Shown piece after piece: positions 1-9,135 of a stretch of DNA of 64,000 nt. The notes below the pieces were generated by a model. It was not told where the DNA came from. It saw nothing but the letters and a program-made list of their open reading frames with translations, and made no database searches. The stretch comes from Ochrobactrum sp. CM-21-5 (lineage in GTDB: Bacteria; Pseudomonadota; Alphaproteobacteria; Rhizobiales; Rhizobiaceae), in NCBI RefSeq assembly GCF_014253075.1, contig NZ_JACLZJ010000001.1:1364001-1428000 (forward strand), read 5' to 3'. How positions within the stretch are numbered: position 1 is the stretch's first letter; the number at the start of each line of letters is the position of its first letter. Made by a program: the position numbers and the translations under genes.

Positions 1-491
1 AGGGCAACGGCCCGCTGCGCGGCCAGATCGACGCACGCGACTTCGCCATCATCAACGAACCGCGACTTGCAAAGATCGTATCCAGTTCCCCCAATAGTGG
101 CGGATCAAGCCTCAATCAGGCGGTCAAGCGTGACATTGACGTATCGCGTGTCGATGTCGAACGTGGCTTCTCGATGATTGAAAAGGGAGATGGTTACTTA
201 AACTTGTCGAAAGGCGTGGTCCGTGGCCCCACCGTGGGGACGACGTTTCAGGGCACGCTTTATGACCGGCAGGGTGATATGTCGATTACCGGCACCTTCA
301 TGCCGGCCTATGGCGTCAATCGTATCTTTGGCGAAGTACCCATCTTCGGTGCATTGCTCGGTAACGGCCGGGATCGCGGTTTGCTCGGCATCACCTATAA
401 GCTGACTGGAAACGCCAAGCAGCCGCAGGTTATCGTCAATCCGATTTCGATAATCGCTCCGGGGATTTTCCGTTCGATCTTCGAGTTTTGA
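1..491 (+). CDS. C-terminal part of an AsmA-like (DUF3971/YhdP-type) protein
   Basis: The frame is open from the left edge (first full codon at base 3) and stops at 489-491, so the start lies outside the window. About 162 residues are visible. They have the alternating short-strand pattern and the Gly-rich, polar make-up of the C-terminal region of large AsmA-like envelope proteins. The end shows the usual sequence of a VERGF segment, a GPTVGTTFQG turn, an FGEVPIFG motif and a closing IVNPISIIAPGIFR stretch. Such proteins are thought to act in lipid transfer or outer-membrane biogenesis between the inner and outer membranes; that role is known for the family and is not shown here. The nearest neighbour, tyrS, is convergent, so operon partners must be to the left. 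Confidence 0.7.
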   Translation, partial: GNGPLRGQIDARDFAIINEPRLAKIVSSSPNSGGSSLNQAVKRDIDVSRVDVERGFSMIEKGDGYLNLSKGVVRGPTVGTTFQGTLYDRQGDMSITGTFMPAYGVNRIFGEVPIFGALLGNGRDRGLLGITYKLTGNAKQPQVIVNPISIIAPGIFRSIFEF

Positions 492-558
492 CATCGGAAT
501 AATCTGGAAAGACCGGACGATTGTGCGGCATTGTCTGGTGTAAATCTGGTCTATGCAA

Positions 559-582
559 AAGAAAAGCCGGGCTTCCCCGGCT
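559..582 (-). terminator. Intrinsic terminator of tyrS
   Basis: A perfect 7-bp stem (AGCCGGG at 565-571, CCCGGCT at 576-582) with a four-base loop lies about 60 bases past the tyrS stop. Read on the minus strand it is followed by TTTCTTTTG, as expected for a Rho-independent terminator. On the plus strand the T-run is missing, so it serves the upstream AsmA-like gene poorly. Confidence 0.7.
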
Positions 583-640
583 ATTCAATCTCATATCTGG
601 CAGCGTGAAATGGCTCCCGCTTTCAAGAGGCGTGCTCACT

Positions 641-1894
641 TCAAGCGGGCCGTATCAGGACATGACGTTTTTTACCCAGCGAAAGCTTGATAACGCCTTG
701 TTCGTTCAGGGCGCTTGAGTTGATGCTCATGCGCGGATCGCTGACCAGCTCATCGTTGATGCGCACCGCGCCGCCTTCCACGTGGCGGCGCGCCTCGCCA
801 TTGGTACTGCAAAGTTCGGCCAGAACCATCAGCGCAAGCACACCGATGCCGTCGTTGAGCGTTGCCTTGTGTACGCCTATCGTCGGAAGGTTCTCCGACA
901 GTTCTCCGTCTTCGAAAGTCTTGCGCGCCGTTTCCGCAGCTTCTTCCGCAGCCTCGCGGCCATGCAGCATGGCGGTTACTTCGGTAGCGAAGATTTTCTT
1001 GGCTTCATTGATTTCCGAACCGCCAAGCGCGGCAAGCTTGGCAATCTCGTCCAGCGGAAGCGTAGTGTAAAGCTTCAGGAAGCGCTCGACATCGGCATCT
1101 TCCGTATTGCGCCAGTATTGCCAGAAATCATATGCACTGAGCATGTCGGCATTGAGCCAGATGGCGCCGCCGAGCGACTTGCCCATCTTCTGGCCAGATG
1201 CGGTGGTGAGCAGCGGCGAAGTCAGGGCATAAAGCTGCGGCGTACCCATGCGATGTCCGAGATCAATACCGTTGATGATATTGCCCCACTGGTCCGATCC
1301 ACCCATTTGCAGGCGCATATCGTAGCGCTTGTTCAGTTCCACGAAATCATAGGCCTGCAAGATCATGTAGTTGAATTCGAGGAAGGAAAGCGACTGTTCA
1401 CGATCCAGACGCAGTTTGACCGAATCAAACGACAGCATACGATTGACCGAAAAATGGCGGCCTACATCGCGCAGGAATTCCAGATAGTTGATGTTGCGCA
1501 GCCAGTCGGCGTTGTTGACCATCAGCGCATCGGTGGCCCCTTCGCCAAAGGTAAGATAATTGGCGAAAACCCGCTTGATGCCGGCAATGTTCTCGGTAAT
1601 CGTATCTTCGGTCATAAGTTTGCGCGCTTCGTCCTTGAAGGACGGATCGCCGACCATGCCAGTGCCGCCGCCCATCAGAGCGACAGGCCTGTGACCTGTC
1701 TGCTGCAGCCAATGGAGCATCATGATCTGGATCAGGCCGCCTGCGTGCAGACTGGGTGCCGTAGGGTCGAAGCCGATATAGGCCGTCACGGTTTCCTTGG
1801 CAAACAGTTCGTCGAGGCCGCTTTCATCGGAAATCTGATGAATGAAGCCGCGCTCGGAAAGCGTGCGAAGAAAATCGGATCTAAAACCGGACAT
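641..1894 (-). CDS. tyrS: Tyrosyl-tRNA synthetase
   Basis: Cytoplasmic class I aminoacyl-tRNA synthetase that charges tRNA-Tyr with tyrosine using ATP. The 417-residue length is normal for the bacterial TyrS family. The Rossmann catalytic domain carries the HIGH-type motif as LHAGG (residues 49-53) and the KMSKS-type loop as KMGKS (residues 236-240). The GGSDQWGN tyrosine-pocket motif is at about 198-205. A C-terminal S4-like RNA-binding domain fills roughly residues 345-417 (EGGAVRIND). The ATG is preceded by an AGGAAAAGGG ribosome site on the minus strand. It is a single-gene unit, divergent from anmK, with its own terminator downstream. Confidence 0.97.
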   Translation of the reverse strand: MSGFRSDFLRTLSERGFIHQISDESGLDELFAKETVTAYIGFDPTAPSLHAGGLIQIMMLHWLQQTGHRPVALMGGGTGMVGDPSFKDEARKLMTEDTITENIAGIKRVFANYLTFGEGATDALMVNNADWLRNINYLEFLRDVGRHFSVNRMLSFDSVKLRLDREQSLSFLEFNYMILQAYDFVELNKRYDMRLQMGGSDQWGNIINGIDLGHRMGTPQLYALTSPLLTTASGQKMGKSLGGAIWLNADMLSAYDFWQYWRNTEDADVERFLKLYTTLPLDEIAKLAALGGSEINEAKKIFATEVTAMLHGREAAEEAAETARKTFEDGELSENLPTIGVHKATLNDGIGVLALMVLAELCSTNGEARRHVEGGAVRINDELVSDPRMSINSSALNEQGVIKLSLGKKRHVLIRPA

Positions 1895-2008
1895 GCCCTT
1901 TTCCTGACTGTGAAGGCGAGGTTGATGTGGTGGTAAGCAAGCGCTTACCCCATTGTGATAAGTTGGCCTTTAACATCATTCAACCGGGAATAACAAGGAA
2001 ACTCCCGT

Positions 2009-3130
2009 ATGGCCGAATTGAAACACGCAATAGGGCTGATGAGCGGCACGTCCATGGACGGTATCGATATTGCTCTTGTCACTACGGATGGCGAACATTG
2101 GATCGAACGGGGAGCTTCCGTGGCGTTGCCCTATTCGGACGGCTTCCGGGGGAGACTGAAGACAGCACTTGGCGATGCGCGCACTGTCAGCGCACGGGAT
2201 GAGCGACCGGGTGTGCTGAAGCAGCTCGAACATGACCTGACCTTGCTGCATGCCGTCGCAGTGCATGATTTTCTTCATGCGCAAGGCATGAGACCGGATG
2301 AAATTGATGTGATCGGCTTCCACGGACAGACTGTTTTGCACCGTCCGCGTGAAGCGCTGACAGTCCAGATCGGAAATGGTCCGCTTCTGGCTGCGGAAAC
2401 CGGCATTCCGGTGGTTTACGATATGCGGGCAGAGGATATGCGCCATGGCGGCGAGGGGGCTCCGTTAATCCCCGCTTATCATTGCGCCCTTGCGGCTAAC
2501 CTGCCTTTCGGGCTTGATGGGCCGGTGGTGTTCGTCAATATCGGGGGCATATCCAATCTCACCTTTGTCGGCGAGGACGGTTCGCTGGTGGCTTATGACA
2601 GCGGGCCTGGCAATATGCTGATTGATCAGTGGATGGAAGCACATGGCGAGGGCAGCTTTGATCCCGGCGGCGTGACGGCTATGAATGGAAGCGTCGATCA
2701 GGAAATCGCGAATGGCTATCTGAACCATTCATTTTTCACCGGTAACCGGCGTCGTTCGCTCGATCGAGGGGATTTTACCGTTCCGCAAAAAGGGTGCATG
2801 ACACTTGCAGATGGCGCACGCACACTCGCTTTTGTCAGCGCAGCGTCTGTTTTGCGTTCCGTTTCGCATTTGCCCGCGCGCCCGCGCACCTACGTAGTCA
2901 GCGGCGGCGGTCGGAAGAATGCTGCAATCATGGCAGAATTGGCCGCACTCGCCGAACGGGAGGGCGCAAGGGTTATCGATGCCGATAATGCCGGTTTTGA
3001 CGGAGACGCTATGGAAGCGGAAGCCTGGGCCTACCTTGCGGTCCGCTCATTGCGCGGTTTGGCACTGACCTACCCGTCGACCACTGGCTGCGACAGGCCG
3101 GTAAGTGGCGGAGTGCTTGCCAGGCCATAG
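2009..3130 (+). CDS. anmK: Anhydro-N-acetylmuramic acid kinase
   Basis: Phosphorylates and opens 1,6-anhydro-N-acetylmuramic acid, a product of peptidoglycan turnover, to MurNAc-6-phosphate in the cytoplasm. The 373 residues match the family. The N-terminal nucleotide-binding signature [12 protein letters not shown] begins at residue 9, the substrate loop GFHGQT lies near 113, and a second phosphate-binding segment VVSGGGRKN follows at about 296. The start ATG has AAGGAAA about 8 bases upstream. It is divergent from tyrS, an arrangement seen in other rhizobial genomes. Downstream is a convergent SMR pump, so anmK is probably transcribed alone. Confidence 0.95.
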   Translation: MAELKHAIGLMSGTSMDGIDIALVTTDGEHWIERGASVALPYSDGFRGRLKTALGDARTVSARDERPGVLKQLEHDLTLLHAVAVHDFLHAQGMRPDEIDVIGFHGQTVLHRPREALTVQIGNGPLLAAETGIPVVYDMRAEDMRHGGEGAPLIPAYHCALAANLPFGLDGPVVFVNIGGISNLTFVGEDGSLVAYDSGPGNMLIDQWMEAHGEGSFDPGGVTAMNGSVDQEIANGYLNHSFFTGNRRRSLDRGDFTVPQKGCMTLADGARTLAFVSAASVLRSVSHLPARPRTYVVSGGGRKNAAIMAELAALAEREGARVIDADNAGFDGDAMEAEAWAYLAVRSLRGLALTYPSTTGCDRPVSGGVLARP

Positions 3131-3155
3131 ATTGTCGCTGTGGTGGACCTGCCTG

Positions 3156-3500
3156 TCAGTGCTGGGCGGTATTGGATAGAAGGTTGAGGACAACTACCCC
3201 GGCAATGATGAGGCTCATGCCGACGATTGCGGCCAGATCGAGTTTCTGACCGAAGAGAAGCCAGCCGATCAGTGCCACCAGTGTCACGCCTATGCCGGAC
3301 CAGACCGCATAGGCGACGCCGACGGGTATCGTTTTCAGTGTGAGCGACAGGAAATAGAACGCGAGGCCGTACGTGATGACCACGACGATGGACGGGCCGG
3401 GGCGCGTAAAACCCTCAGACGCTTTCAGGCTGAGTGTTCCAATCACTTCGGAACAGATCGCGATGGCGAGATAAGCATAAATGGGCATAGGCGCGCTCAC
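3156..3500 (-). CDS. Small multidrug resistance (SMR) efflux protein, EmrE/QacE type
   Basis: A 114-residue inner-membrane protein with four predicted transmembrane helices, the standard SMR size. The membrane-embedded acidic residue needed for proton/cation exchange is present as Glu18 in the motif CSEVIGT. The segment [14 protein letters not shown] of helix 3 is typical of the drug-exporting EmrE/QacE branch and not of the guanidinium exporter (Gdx/SugE) branch. The family works as a dimer and expels quaternary ammonium and lipophilic cations. It stands alone rather than as a paired SMR system. The neighbours give no clue to the substrate. Confidence 0.9.
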   Translation of the reverse strand: MSAPMPIYAYLAIAICSEVIGTLSLKASEGFTRPGPSIVVVITYGLAFYFLSLTLKTIPVGVAYAVWSGIGVTLVALIGWLLFGQKLDLAAIVGMSLIIAGVVVLNLLSNTAQH

Positions 3501-3614
3501 GAAAAGGCAGTTTCAGGCTCGGGCCAAAGGGGCCAATCGAAGTCTTGTGTGATACTGCGACAAGCAGACAGGAAAGCGAATCGCTTTGTTCCCCATCGAT
3601 GAATTTGATTCTGG

Positions 3615-3644
3615 AAGGAAAATCCGGCGGATGATCCGCCGGAT
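3615..3644 (-). terminator. Intrinsic terminator of the alpha/beta hydrolase gene
   Basis: A perfect 9-bp stem (ATCCGGCGG at 3622-3630, CCGCCGGAT at 3636-3644) with a 5-base loop lies about 40 bases past the stop of the minus-strand hydrolase. On that strand it is followed by TTTCCTTCC. The position and T-rich trailer fit a terminator. Confidence 0.7.
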
Positions 3645-3685
3645 GAGACTGGTAAAATACTGAAAGCGACGTTTGCCAACCCTGC

Positions 3686-4360
3686 TTAACGCAGGCGTTT
3701 TGGACGCGCTTCCACCAGTTCGCCTGCAAGACGGCGATCCAGATATTCCGCGCACTCTTCGATCAAAGTGTCGCCAAGTCCCGTAAAGAAGTGGTTCGCT
3801 CCCGGAATGGTATTCTGGGTGATCGTAATGCCCTTCTGGGTTTTAAGCTTGTCCACCAGGGCCTGCACGTCTTTCATGGGAGCAACCTTGTCCTGGTCGC
3901 CGTGGATGATGAGACCGGAGGACGGGCATGGCGCAAGGAAAGAGAAGTCATAGGTGTTGGGCTGAGGGGCAATGGACATGAAACCCTCGATCTCCGGACG
4001 GCGCATGAGCAGCTGCATGCCGATCCATGCGCCGAAAGAGTAGCCCGCGACCCAGCAGGTCTTGGAATCTGGGTGCAGCGCCTGCACCCAGTCGAGTGCG
4101 CTTGCCGCATCCGACAGTTCACCGGCGCCGTGGTCGAACTCGCCCTGGCTGCGTCCGATGCCGCGGAAGTTGAAGCGCAGCGTCGTAAAACCGCGCTGCT
4201 GGAACATATAGAACAGATCGTACACGATCTTGTTGTTCATCGTACCGCCGAACTGCGGATGCGGATGCAAGATCAAAGCGATCGGCGCATTCTTTTCTTT
4301 CGACGGCTGATAACGGCCTTCGAGGCGTCCGGCAGGTCCGTTGAAAATAACTTCTGGCAT
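3686..4360 (-). CDS. Alpha/beta hydrolase (COG2945-like)
   Basis: A 224-residue single-domain alpha/beta hydrolase, probably cytoplasmic because no signal peptide is seen. The nucleophile elbow is GYSFG (residues 106-110, Ser108). The oxyanion-side motif LHPHPQFGGTMNNK sits at 31-44 and is characteristic of a widespread proteobacterial family annotated only as hydrolase. The acid is probably the Asp in HGDQDKVAP (about residue 155) and the His in GANHFF (about 192). The substrate is unknown. It runs divergently from the cysteine desulfurase gene, and a 9-bp dyad lies in the shared region between them. Confidence 0.85.
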   Translation of the reverse strand: MPEVIFNGPAGRLEGRYQPSKEKNAPIALILHPHPQFGGTMNNKIVYDLFYMFQQRGFTTLRFNFRGIGRSQGEFDHGAGELSDAASALDWVQALHPDSKTCWVAGYSFGAWIGMQLLMRRPEIEGFMSIAPQPNTYDFSFLAPCPSSGLIIHGDQDKVAPMKDVQALVDKLKTQKGITITQNTIPGANHFFTGLGDTLIEECAEYLDRRLAGELVEARPKRLR

Positions 4361-4493
4361 GGGTACTCCGCTTGTGATCGGAAGATCAGGTGCTGCGCGG
4401 CGATCTTGACGTGAAGAAGCGCCGCTTCTAGAACCGATTGAAACTTTTGACAGACTGAACGCGAGTTTCAGTTCCTGAAGCGGCTTAATAGGC

Positions 4494-4519
4494 TTTTCTT
4501 GACTGTAAATTCAAGAAAA
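4494..4519. promoter_or_regulatory. Perfect 9-bp dyad upstream of the cysteine desulfurase
   Basis: TTTTCTTGA at 4494-4502 and its exact inverse TCAAGAAAA at 4511-4519 are separated by 8 A/T-rich bases. It lies 47 bases before the cysteine desulfurase start, in the region shared with the divergent hydrolase. An AT-rich dyad of this size before an Fe-S assembly gene suits an operator for an Rrf2/IscR-type or other iron-responsive dimer. That is inference; no regulator gene is adjacent. Confidence 0.4.
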
Positions 4520-4565
4520 TTGCGCTTCGGGCTGATCGAATGCAATCACTTAGGAGATAGGAAAG

Positions 4566-5729
4566 GTGAACGGGAGCGGCAAGAGGCTCTATCTGGATTA
4601 TAACTCCAGCGCTCCTTTGCTCGATGAAGCGCGAAATGCGGTCATCGGGGCTTTGGATATAATAGGCAATCCGTCCTCGGTTCACCGGGAGGGGCGGTTG
4701 GCGCGCGCGGTGGTGGAAGCTGCGCGGCGCAACGTTGCCGCGTTGGTAAACGGGAAGTCAGAACACGTTTTCTTCACCTCGGGGGCCACCGAAGCCGCTT
4801 CGACCCTTCTGACACCCAATTACACGATGGGACGCGCTCCGGTGCGGCTCTCTCATCTCTATATGAGTGCGACGGAGCATCCATGCATGCTGGCGGGGGG
4901 ACAATTTGCACCGGAAAACATCACCGTGCTCCCGGTTGATCGGAACGGAGTGCTGCGTCTCGACGTTCTGCGCGAAATGTTGGCCTCGCATGATAAGGCA
5001 GGCGGTTTACCGCTGGTCGCGGTTCAGGCGGCAAACAACGAAACAGGCGTGTTGCAGCCCGTCGCCGAAATTGCAGCGCTGGTGAAAGCGGCAGGCGGCA
5101 TTTATGTGGTCGACGCCGTACAGGCAGTTGGACGCATTAAATTAGATATTTCAGATAATTGCGGAGATTATTTGATAATATCGTCGCACAAGATCGGCGG
5201 CCCCAAAGGAGTTGGCGCGATTGTCGCAATTTCGGATTTGATGATGCCCCGTGCGCTGGTGCGGGGCGGTGGACAGGAGAAGGGGCATCGTGCAGGTACG
5301 GAAGCGCTGCCGCTCATCGCGGGCTTTGGCGCGGCGGCGAATGTTGCTCTCGCGACCATGAACGGTGCCGGTTGGTCTTCGTCCATGCGCGACATGCTGG
5401 AAGCGGGGATAGCGGAGATAGTGCCTGATGCGCTGATCCATGGTAAAGTGGCTGCACGTTTGCCGAATACGACATTTTTCTCGTTGGACGGACAGAAGGC
5501 CGAAACCTTGCAGATAGCCTTCGATCTGGGCGGAATAGCTCTTTCGGCAGGCTCGGCTTGTTCCTCCGGCAAGGTAGGGCCAAGCCACGTGCTGGCGGCG
5601 ATGGGATACGGCGACGGCCCCGGCGCTATCCGGGTGTCATTGGCACCGGATGCAGACGAAGCGGCTGTCCTGCAGTTTCTTGATGCCCTGCGCAAAATCG
5701 TCGAGCGGCACGAACGCACGAAGCTTTAG
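4566..5729 (+). CDS. Cysteine desulfurase, class I (IscS/NifS-like)
   Basis: Pyridoxal-phosphate enzyme that removes sulfur from cysteine and passes it on as persulfide for Fe-S cluster assembly. The PLP lysine is Lys209 in SSHKIGGPKG, and the sulfur-accepting cysteine is Cys332 in GSACSSGK on the flexible loop, which puts it in the IscS/NifS class. The 387 residues are normal. Translation starts at GTG 4566 with AGGAG nine bases upstream. It precedes the suf genes but is separated from sufB by a small gene and a gene on the other strand, so it is likely a separate transcript. Together with SufS it gives this locus two desulfurases. Confidence 0.93.
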   Translation: MNGSGKRLYLDYNSSAPLLDEARNAVIGALDIIGNPSSVHREGRLARAVVEAARRNVAALVNGKSEHVFFTSGATEAASTLLTPNYTMGRAPVRLSHLYMSATEHPCMLAGGQFAPENITVLPVDRNGVLRLDVLREMLASHDKAGGLPLVAVQAANNETGVLQPVAEIAALVKAAGGIYVVDAVQAVGRIKLDISDNCGDYLIISSHKIGGPKGVGAIVAISDLMMPRALVRGGGQEKGHRAGTEALPLIAGFGAAANVALATMNGAGWSSSMRDMLEAGIAEIVPDALIHGKVAARLPNTTFFSLDGQKAETLQIAFDLGGIALSAGSACSSGKVGPSHVLAAMGYGDGPGAIRVSLAPDADEAAVLQFLDALRKIVERHERTKL

Positions 5730-5791
5730 TTTGATACAGGCAGAAAACGCATTAAGTATAATAGCAACGTAACTGGTTCCGGCGAGGTAAC

Positions 5792-5986
5792 ATGTCTGAG
5801 TTTTGGCAATGGGTTGCGGCAATCAGTTTCTCAGGCGTCGTGATTTCCCTGGCGCTTGGCTATCTGAGCATGTCAAACCGAAAAACTCCCGGCGATATGT
5901 TCGACCTCGTCATCAAGGTCGGCGGCGTAGGTCTCGCATTTCTGGCGGCCTTTGCAAGCCTGGCCGCGGCTGCAATCATAGATTGA
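5792..5986 (+). CDS. Small two-helix membrane protein, function unknown
   Basis: A 64-residue frame with a good ribosome site (GGCGAGG, about 5 bases before the ATG). It encodes two hydrophobic segments, about residues 6-26 and 42-63, joined by a polar loop KTPGDMFDLVIK, so a hairpin in the inner membrane with both ends on one side is likely. I recognise no family. It starts 62 bases after the cysteine desulfurase stop on the same strand and could be cotranscribed with it. Being short and unknown, it could be a chance frame, but the ribosome site, hydrophobic pattern and location favour a real gene. Confidence 0.6.
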   Translation: MSEFWQWVAAISFSGVVISLALGYLSMSNRKTPGDMFDLVIKVGGVGLAFLAAFASLAAAAIID

Positions 5987-6054
5987 TATCTCTGGCCTTG
6001 CCGTAGCAGGGCTGCCGCGTGACCGCTTTATGGGGCACGCGGCGTGCGGAGCAG

Positions 6055-6294
6055 TTACTTCACGGCTTCGCCGGTCTTCGGATCGATTTTGATTTCGACC
6101 TTGGCTCCATTCTTCATGATATATTCGATTTCGTAATAGCCGCGATCGTTCCAGTCGACCTCATCGACGTATTGAACATCTGCGGTCTGCTCGACTTTCG
6201 CTATGATCTCGGAGAGTTTCGTGCCTTCGGGGGCAGCGGCAAGGGCGCCGGACGAAGCGACGGCGAGAAAGACGGATGCGAGAATAAGGCGCAT
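6055..6294 (-). CDS. Secreted PepSY-domain protein
   Basis: A 79-residue protein starting at ATG 6294, which has AAGGAG seven bases upstream; an upstream in-frame ATG at 6432 lacks a ribosome site and would bury the signal peptide. Residues 1-20 form a Sec signal peptide ending ALAAAP. The remainder is a single small PepSY-like domain (EIIAKVEQ ... YYEIEYIMKNGAKVEIKIDPKTGE), with the family's typical closing turn. Such domains act in the periplasm, often as protease inhibitors or as small chaperone-like modules; the target is unknown. It is the only minus-strand gene inside the Fe-S region. Confidence 0.8.
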   Translation of the reverse strand: MRLILASVFLAVASSGALAAAPEGTKLSEIIAKVEQTADVQYVDEVDWNDRGYYEIEYIMKNGAKVEIKIDPKTGEAVK

Positions 6295-6723
6295 ATTGAT
6301 CTCCTTCTGATACCTTTGGCCAAATAGGATCGGCCTTCGGGGAATCAATACATCATCCGAAAACATGATGATATTCAGGCTTTCACGAGGCCTGCGGATA
6401 AATGTCGCCACACTCGCTGGTTTGGTCGCCACGTTTGGCGTGTCTGCACCTTATCTTATCGATGGATTTAAGGATTACTAAATTAAATCAACATGTAACG
6501 TTAATTCTCTCTGGTGGATTCTCTGGAAAAAAAGCGCGGCTTTTCCATAAGTTGATCGATTTTCTCGTAATTTTCCGAGCAAATTTCAACCCGACGCTTG
6601 AATTTCAGTTTAGAGAGGTTTTAAAGAAGCTACACGCACACTATATTGAGGCGGTATTCAAGACTTATCGCCTTGACGTTTGCAACTGTTGGGCCTTGAC
6701 CCCGACGAGGATGGAGAACGCCA
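6295..6723. other. 429-base non-coding region upstream of sufB
   Basis: No credible gene is seen. The region carries the back-to-back promoters of the PepSY gene and the suf operon. It contains an A/T-rich stretch (6460-6510), a 7-bp dyad TGGAAAA (6524-6530) / TTTTCCA (6541-6547), and the candidate Irr box at 6609-6625 listed separately. Confidence 0.5.
6609..6625 (+). promoter_or_regulatory. Candidate iron control element (Irr box) of the suf operon
   Basis: The 17 bases read TTTAGA GAGG TTTTAAA. They differ at two defined positions from the imperfect palindrome TTTAGAANGNTTCTAAA, the published consensus for the rhizobial iron regulator Irr as I remember it. The site lies 99 bases before the sufB start, where an operator or activator site would be expected. 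Iron control of suf genes is established in alphaproteobacteria; this particular site is inferred from motif similarity alone. Confidence 0.45.
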
Positions 6724-8247
6724 ATGCCTGCCGTGCAGGAGACCATTGATCAGGTTCGCGGCCTAGACGTGGACCAGTACAAGTATGGCTTCGAGACCAC
6801 CATCGAAGCCGAAAAGGCTCCGATGGGCCTTAACGAAGACATTATCCGCTTCATTTCCGCCAAGAAGAACGAGCCGGAATGGATGTTGGAGTGGCGCTTG
6901 AAAGCCTATGAGCGCTGGCTCACTATGGAAGAGCCCGCTTGGGCGCGTGTCGACTATCCAAAGATCGATTTCCAGGACGCTTACTATTATGCAGCGCCTA
7001 AGAATCAGAGTGGCCCGAAGTCTCTTGACGAGGTCGATCCTGAGCTGTTGAGAACCTATGAGAAGCTTGGCATTCCCTTGCGCGAGCAGGAAATTCTTGC
7101 GGGCGTGCGCAAGCAGGGCGAGCCGAGCGAAATCGACGGCAACCCTTCCGATAATGTTTACGCATCGGGCCGCGTCGCCGTCGATGCGGTGTTCGACAGC
7201 ATCTCCGTTGTTACGACCTTCAAGGAAGAGCTGGCCAAGGCTGGGGTTATATTCTGCTCGATTTCGGAAGCAATCCGCGAGCATCCCGAACTCGTGAAGA
7301 AGTATCTGGCGTCGGTCGTACCGGTATCGGATAATTTCTATGCGACGCTGAATTCGGCGGTTTTCACCGACGGTTCGTTCGTCTACGTGCCGAAGGGCGT
7401 CCGTTGCCCGATGGAGCTTTCGACCTACTTCCGAATCAACGAGAAAAACACGGGTCAGTTTGAACGCACGCTCATCATCGCTGAGGAAGGCGCCTATGTT
7501 TCCTATCTGGAAGGCTGCACGGCGCCGCAGCGCGACGAAAACCAGCTTCATGCGGCCGTTGTCGAGCTGATTGCGCTTGAGAGCGCTGAAATCAAGTATT
7601 CAACGGTTCAGAACTGGTATCCGGGCGACAAGGAAGGCAAGGGCGGCATTTATAATTTTGTCACCAAACGTGGTGATTGCCGTGGCGATAATTCCAAGAT
7701 TTCGTGGACGCAGGTCGAAACCGGCTCGGCGATTACATGGAAGTATCCGTCCTGCATCCTGCGCGGCGATAATTCACGCGGTGAATTCTACTCGATCGCC
7801 GTATCGAACGGCCATCAGCAGATCGACAGTGGTACCAAGATGATCCATCTGGGCAAGAACACGTCGAGCCGCATCATCTCGAAGGGTATTTCGGCGGGTA
7901 ATTCCAACAATACCTATCGCGGGCAAGTTTCCGCTCACCGCAAGGCTGAGAACGCCCGTAACTTCACCCAGTGCGACTCGCTCTTGATTGGCAACGACTG
8001 CGGCGCGCATACGGTGCCGTATATCGAGGCGAAGAATGCCACGGCGCAGTTCGAGCACGAGGCGACCACCTCCAAGATTTCCGAAGACCAGCTATTCTAT
8101 GTGATGCAGCGCGGTATTCCGGAAGAGGAGGCGATTGCCCTCATCGTCAATGGCTTCGTGAAAGAAGTCATTCAGGAACTGCCGATGGAGTTCGCCGTTG
8201 AAGCACAGAAGCTTATCGGCATCTCGCTTGAGGGCAGCGTCGGTTAA
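6724..8247 (+). CDS. sufB: Fe-S cluster scaffold protein SufB
   Basis: Core subunit of the SufBC2D scaffold on which nascent iron-sulfur clusters are built in the cytoplasm, receiving sulfur from SufS. The 507 residues are typical of the alphaproteobacterial protein, somewhat longer at the N-terminus than the E. coli homologue. The beta-helix core is recognisable from [16 protein letters not shown], then [21 protein letters not shown], and the C-terminal helical segment [20 protein letters not shown]. The ATG has GGAG 8-9 bases upstream. It is the first gene of the sufB-C-D-S-T run; sufC begins after a 119-base gap that could hold an internal promoter. Confidence 0.97.
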   Translation: MPAVQETIDQVRGLDVDQYKYGFETTIEAEKAPMGLNEDIIRFISAKKNEPEWMLEWRLKAYERWLTMEEPAWARVDYPKIDFQDAYYYAAPKNQSGPKSLDEVDPELLRTYEKLGIPLREQEILAGVRKQGEPSEIDGNPSDNVYASGRVAVDAVFDSISVVTTFKEELAKAGVIFCSISEAIREHPELVKKYLASVVPVSDNFYATLNSAVFTDGSFVYVPKGVRCPMELSTYFRINEKNTGQFERTLIIAEEGAYVSYLEGCTAPQRDENQLHAAVVELIALESAEIKYSTVQNWYPGDKEGKGGIYNFVTKRGDCRGDNSKISWTQVETGSAITWKYPSCILRGDNSRGEFYSIAVSNGHQQIDSGTKMIHLGKNTSSRIISKGISAGNSNNTYRGQVSAHRKAENARNFTQCDSLLIGNDCGAHTVPYIEAKNATAQFEHEATTSKISEDQLFYVMQRGIPEEEAIALIVNGFVKEVIQELPMEFAVEAQKLIGISLEGSVG

Positions 8248-8366
8248 CCGGCGCGCCTTTCCCTCGACCTTTCGCATCTGATTTTTCTGGCCAGCCTTTA
8301 ACTGGCGCAAGCAGTCTTAAAAGCGGCGTTCCGCACGGACTGCCCATAGAAACAAGGTTTACATTC

Positions 8367-9122
8367 ATGCTTGAGATCAAGAACCTCCATGCAAAGATCG
8401 CCGATACGGATACCGAGATCATCCGTGGCCTCAACCTCACTGTAAACAAGGGGGAAGTTGCCGCGATCATGGGCCCCAACGGTTCGGGCAAGTCTACGCT
8501 CTCTTATATCCTTGCTGGTCGCGACGACTATGAAGTGACCGAAGGCGACATCCTCTATAATGGCGAATCGATCCTCGAACTGGATCCGGCGGAGCGCGCC
8601 GCCAAGGGCATTTTCCTTGCCTTCCAGTATCCGATGGAAATTCCGGGCGTTGCCACGATGGAATTCCTGAAGGTGGCGATGAACAGCCAGCGCAAAGCAC
8701 GCGGCGAGCCGGAACTGAAGATTCCGGAATTCATCAAGCTCGTGAAAGACGCTGCCGGCAAGCTCAACATCGACATGAACATGCTGAAACGTCCGCTGAA
8801 TGTGGGCTTCTCGGGCGGCGAAAAGAAGCGCGCTGAAATTCTTCAAATGCAGCTTCTGGAGCCTGCGCTTTGCGTCCTCGACGAAACCGATTCCGGTCTC
8901 GACATCGACGCATTGAAAATCGTTTCGGATGGTGTGAACGCGTTGCGTTCGCCGGATCGTGCCGTGGTTGTCATCACCCACTATCAGCGCCTGCTCGAAT
9001 ATATCGTGCCGGACAGCGTGCACGTGCTCTACAAGGGCCAGGTCATCAAGTCTGGCGACAAGGACCTTGCGCTTCATCTGGAAGAAAATGGTTATGCCGA
9101 TGTAATCGGCGACGCAGCCTAA
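8367..9122 (+). CDS. sufC: Fe-S assembly ATPase SufC
   Basis: ABC-type ATPase subunit of the SufBCD complex; ATP hydrolysis drives conformational change that opens the SufB-SufD interface for cluster assembly. It is soluble and cytoplasmic despite being an ABC protein. The Walker A motif GPNGSGKST is at residues 36-44, the family signature reads SGGEKKR (about 150), and Walker B with the catalytic Glu reads CVLDETDSGLD, with the switch His in VITHYQRLL. The length of 251 is standard. It is followed 13 bases later by sufD, with AAGGAGGGG directly after its stop serving as the sufD ribosome site, so the two are cotranscribed. Confidence 0.97.
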   Translation: MLEIKNLHAKIADTDTEIIRGLNLTVNKGEVAAIMGPNGSGKSTLSYILAGRDDYEVTEGDILYNGESILELDPAERAAKGIFLAFQYPMEIPGVATMEFLKVAMNSQRKARGEPELKIPEFIKLVKDAAGKLNIDMNMLKRPLNVGFSGGEKKRAEILQMQLLEPALCVLDETDSGLDIDALKIVSDGVNALRSPDRAVVVITHYQRLLEYIVPDSVHVLYKGQVIKSGDKDLALHLEENGYADVIGDAA

Positions 9123-9135
9123 GGAGGGGTGGATC

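Noticed and set aside
6402..6749. 115-codon frame across the region upstream of sufB
   Set aside because: It overlaps the sufB start, lacks a ribosome site, has no family resemblance and crosses AT-rich regulatory DNA.
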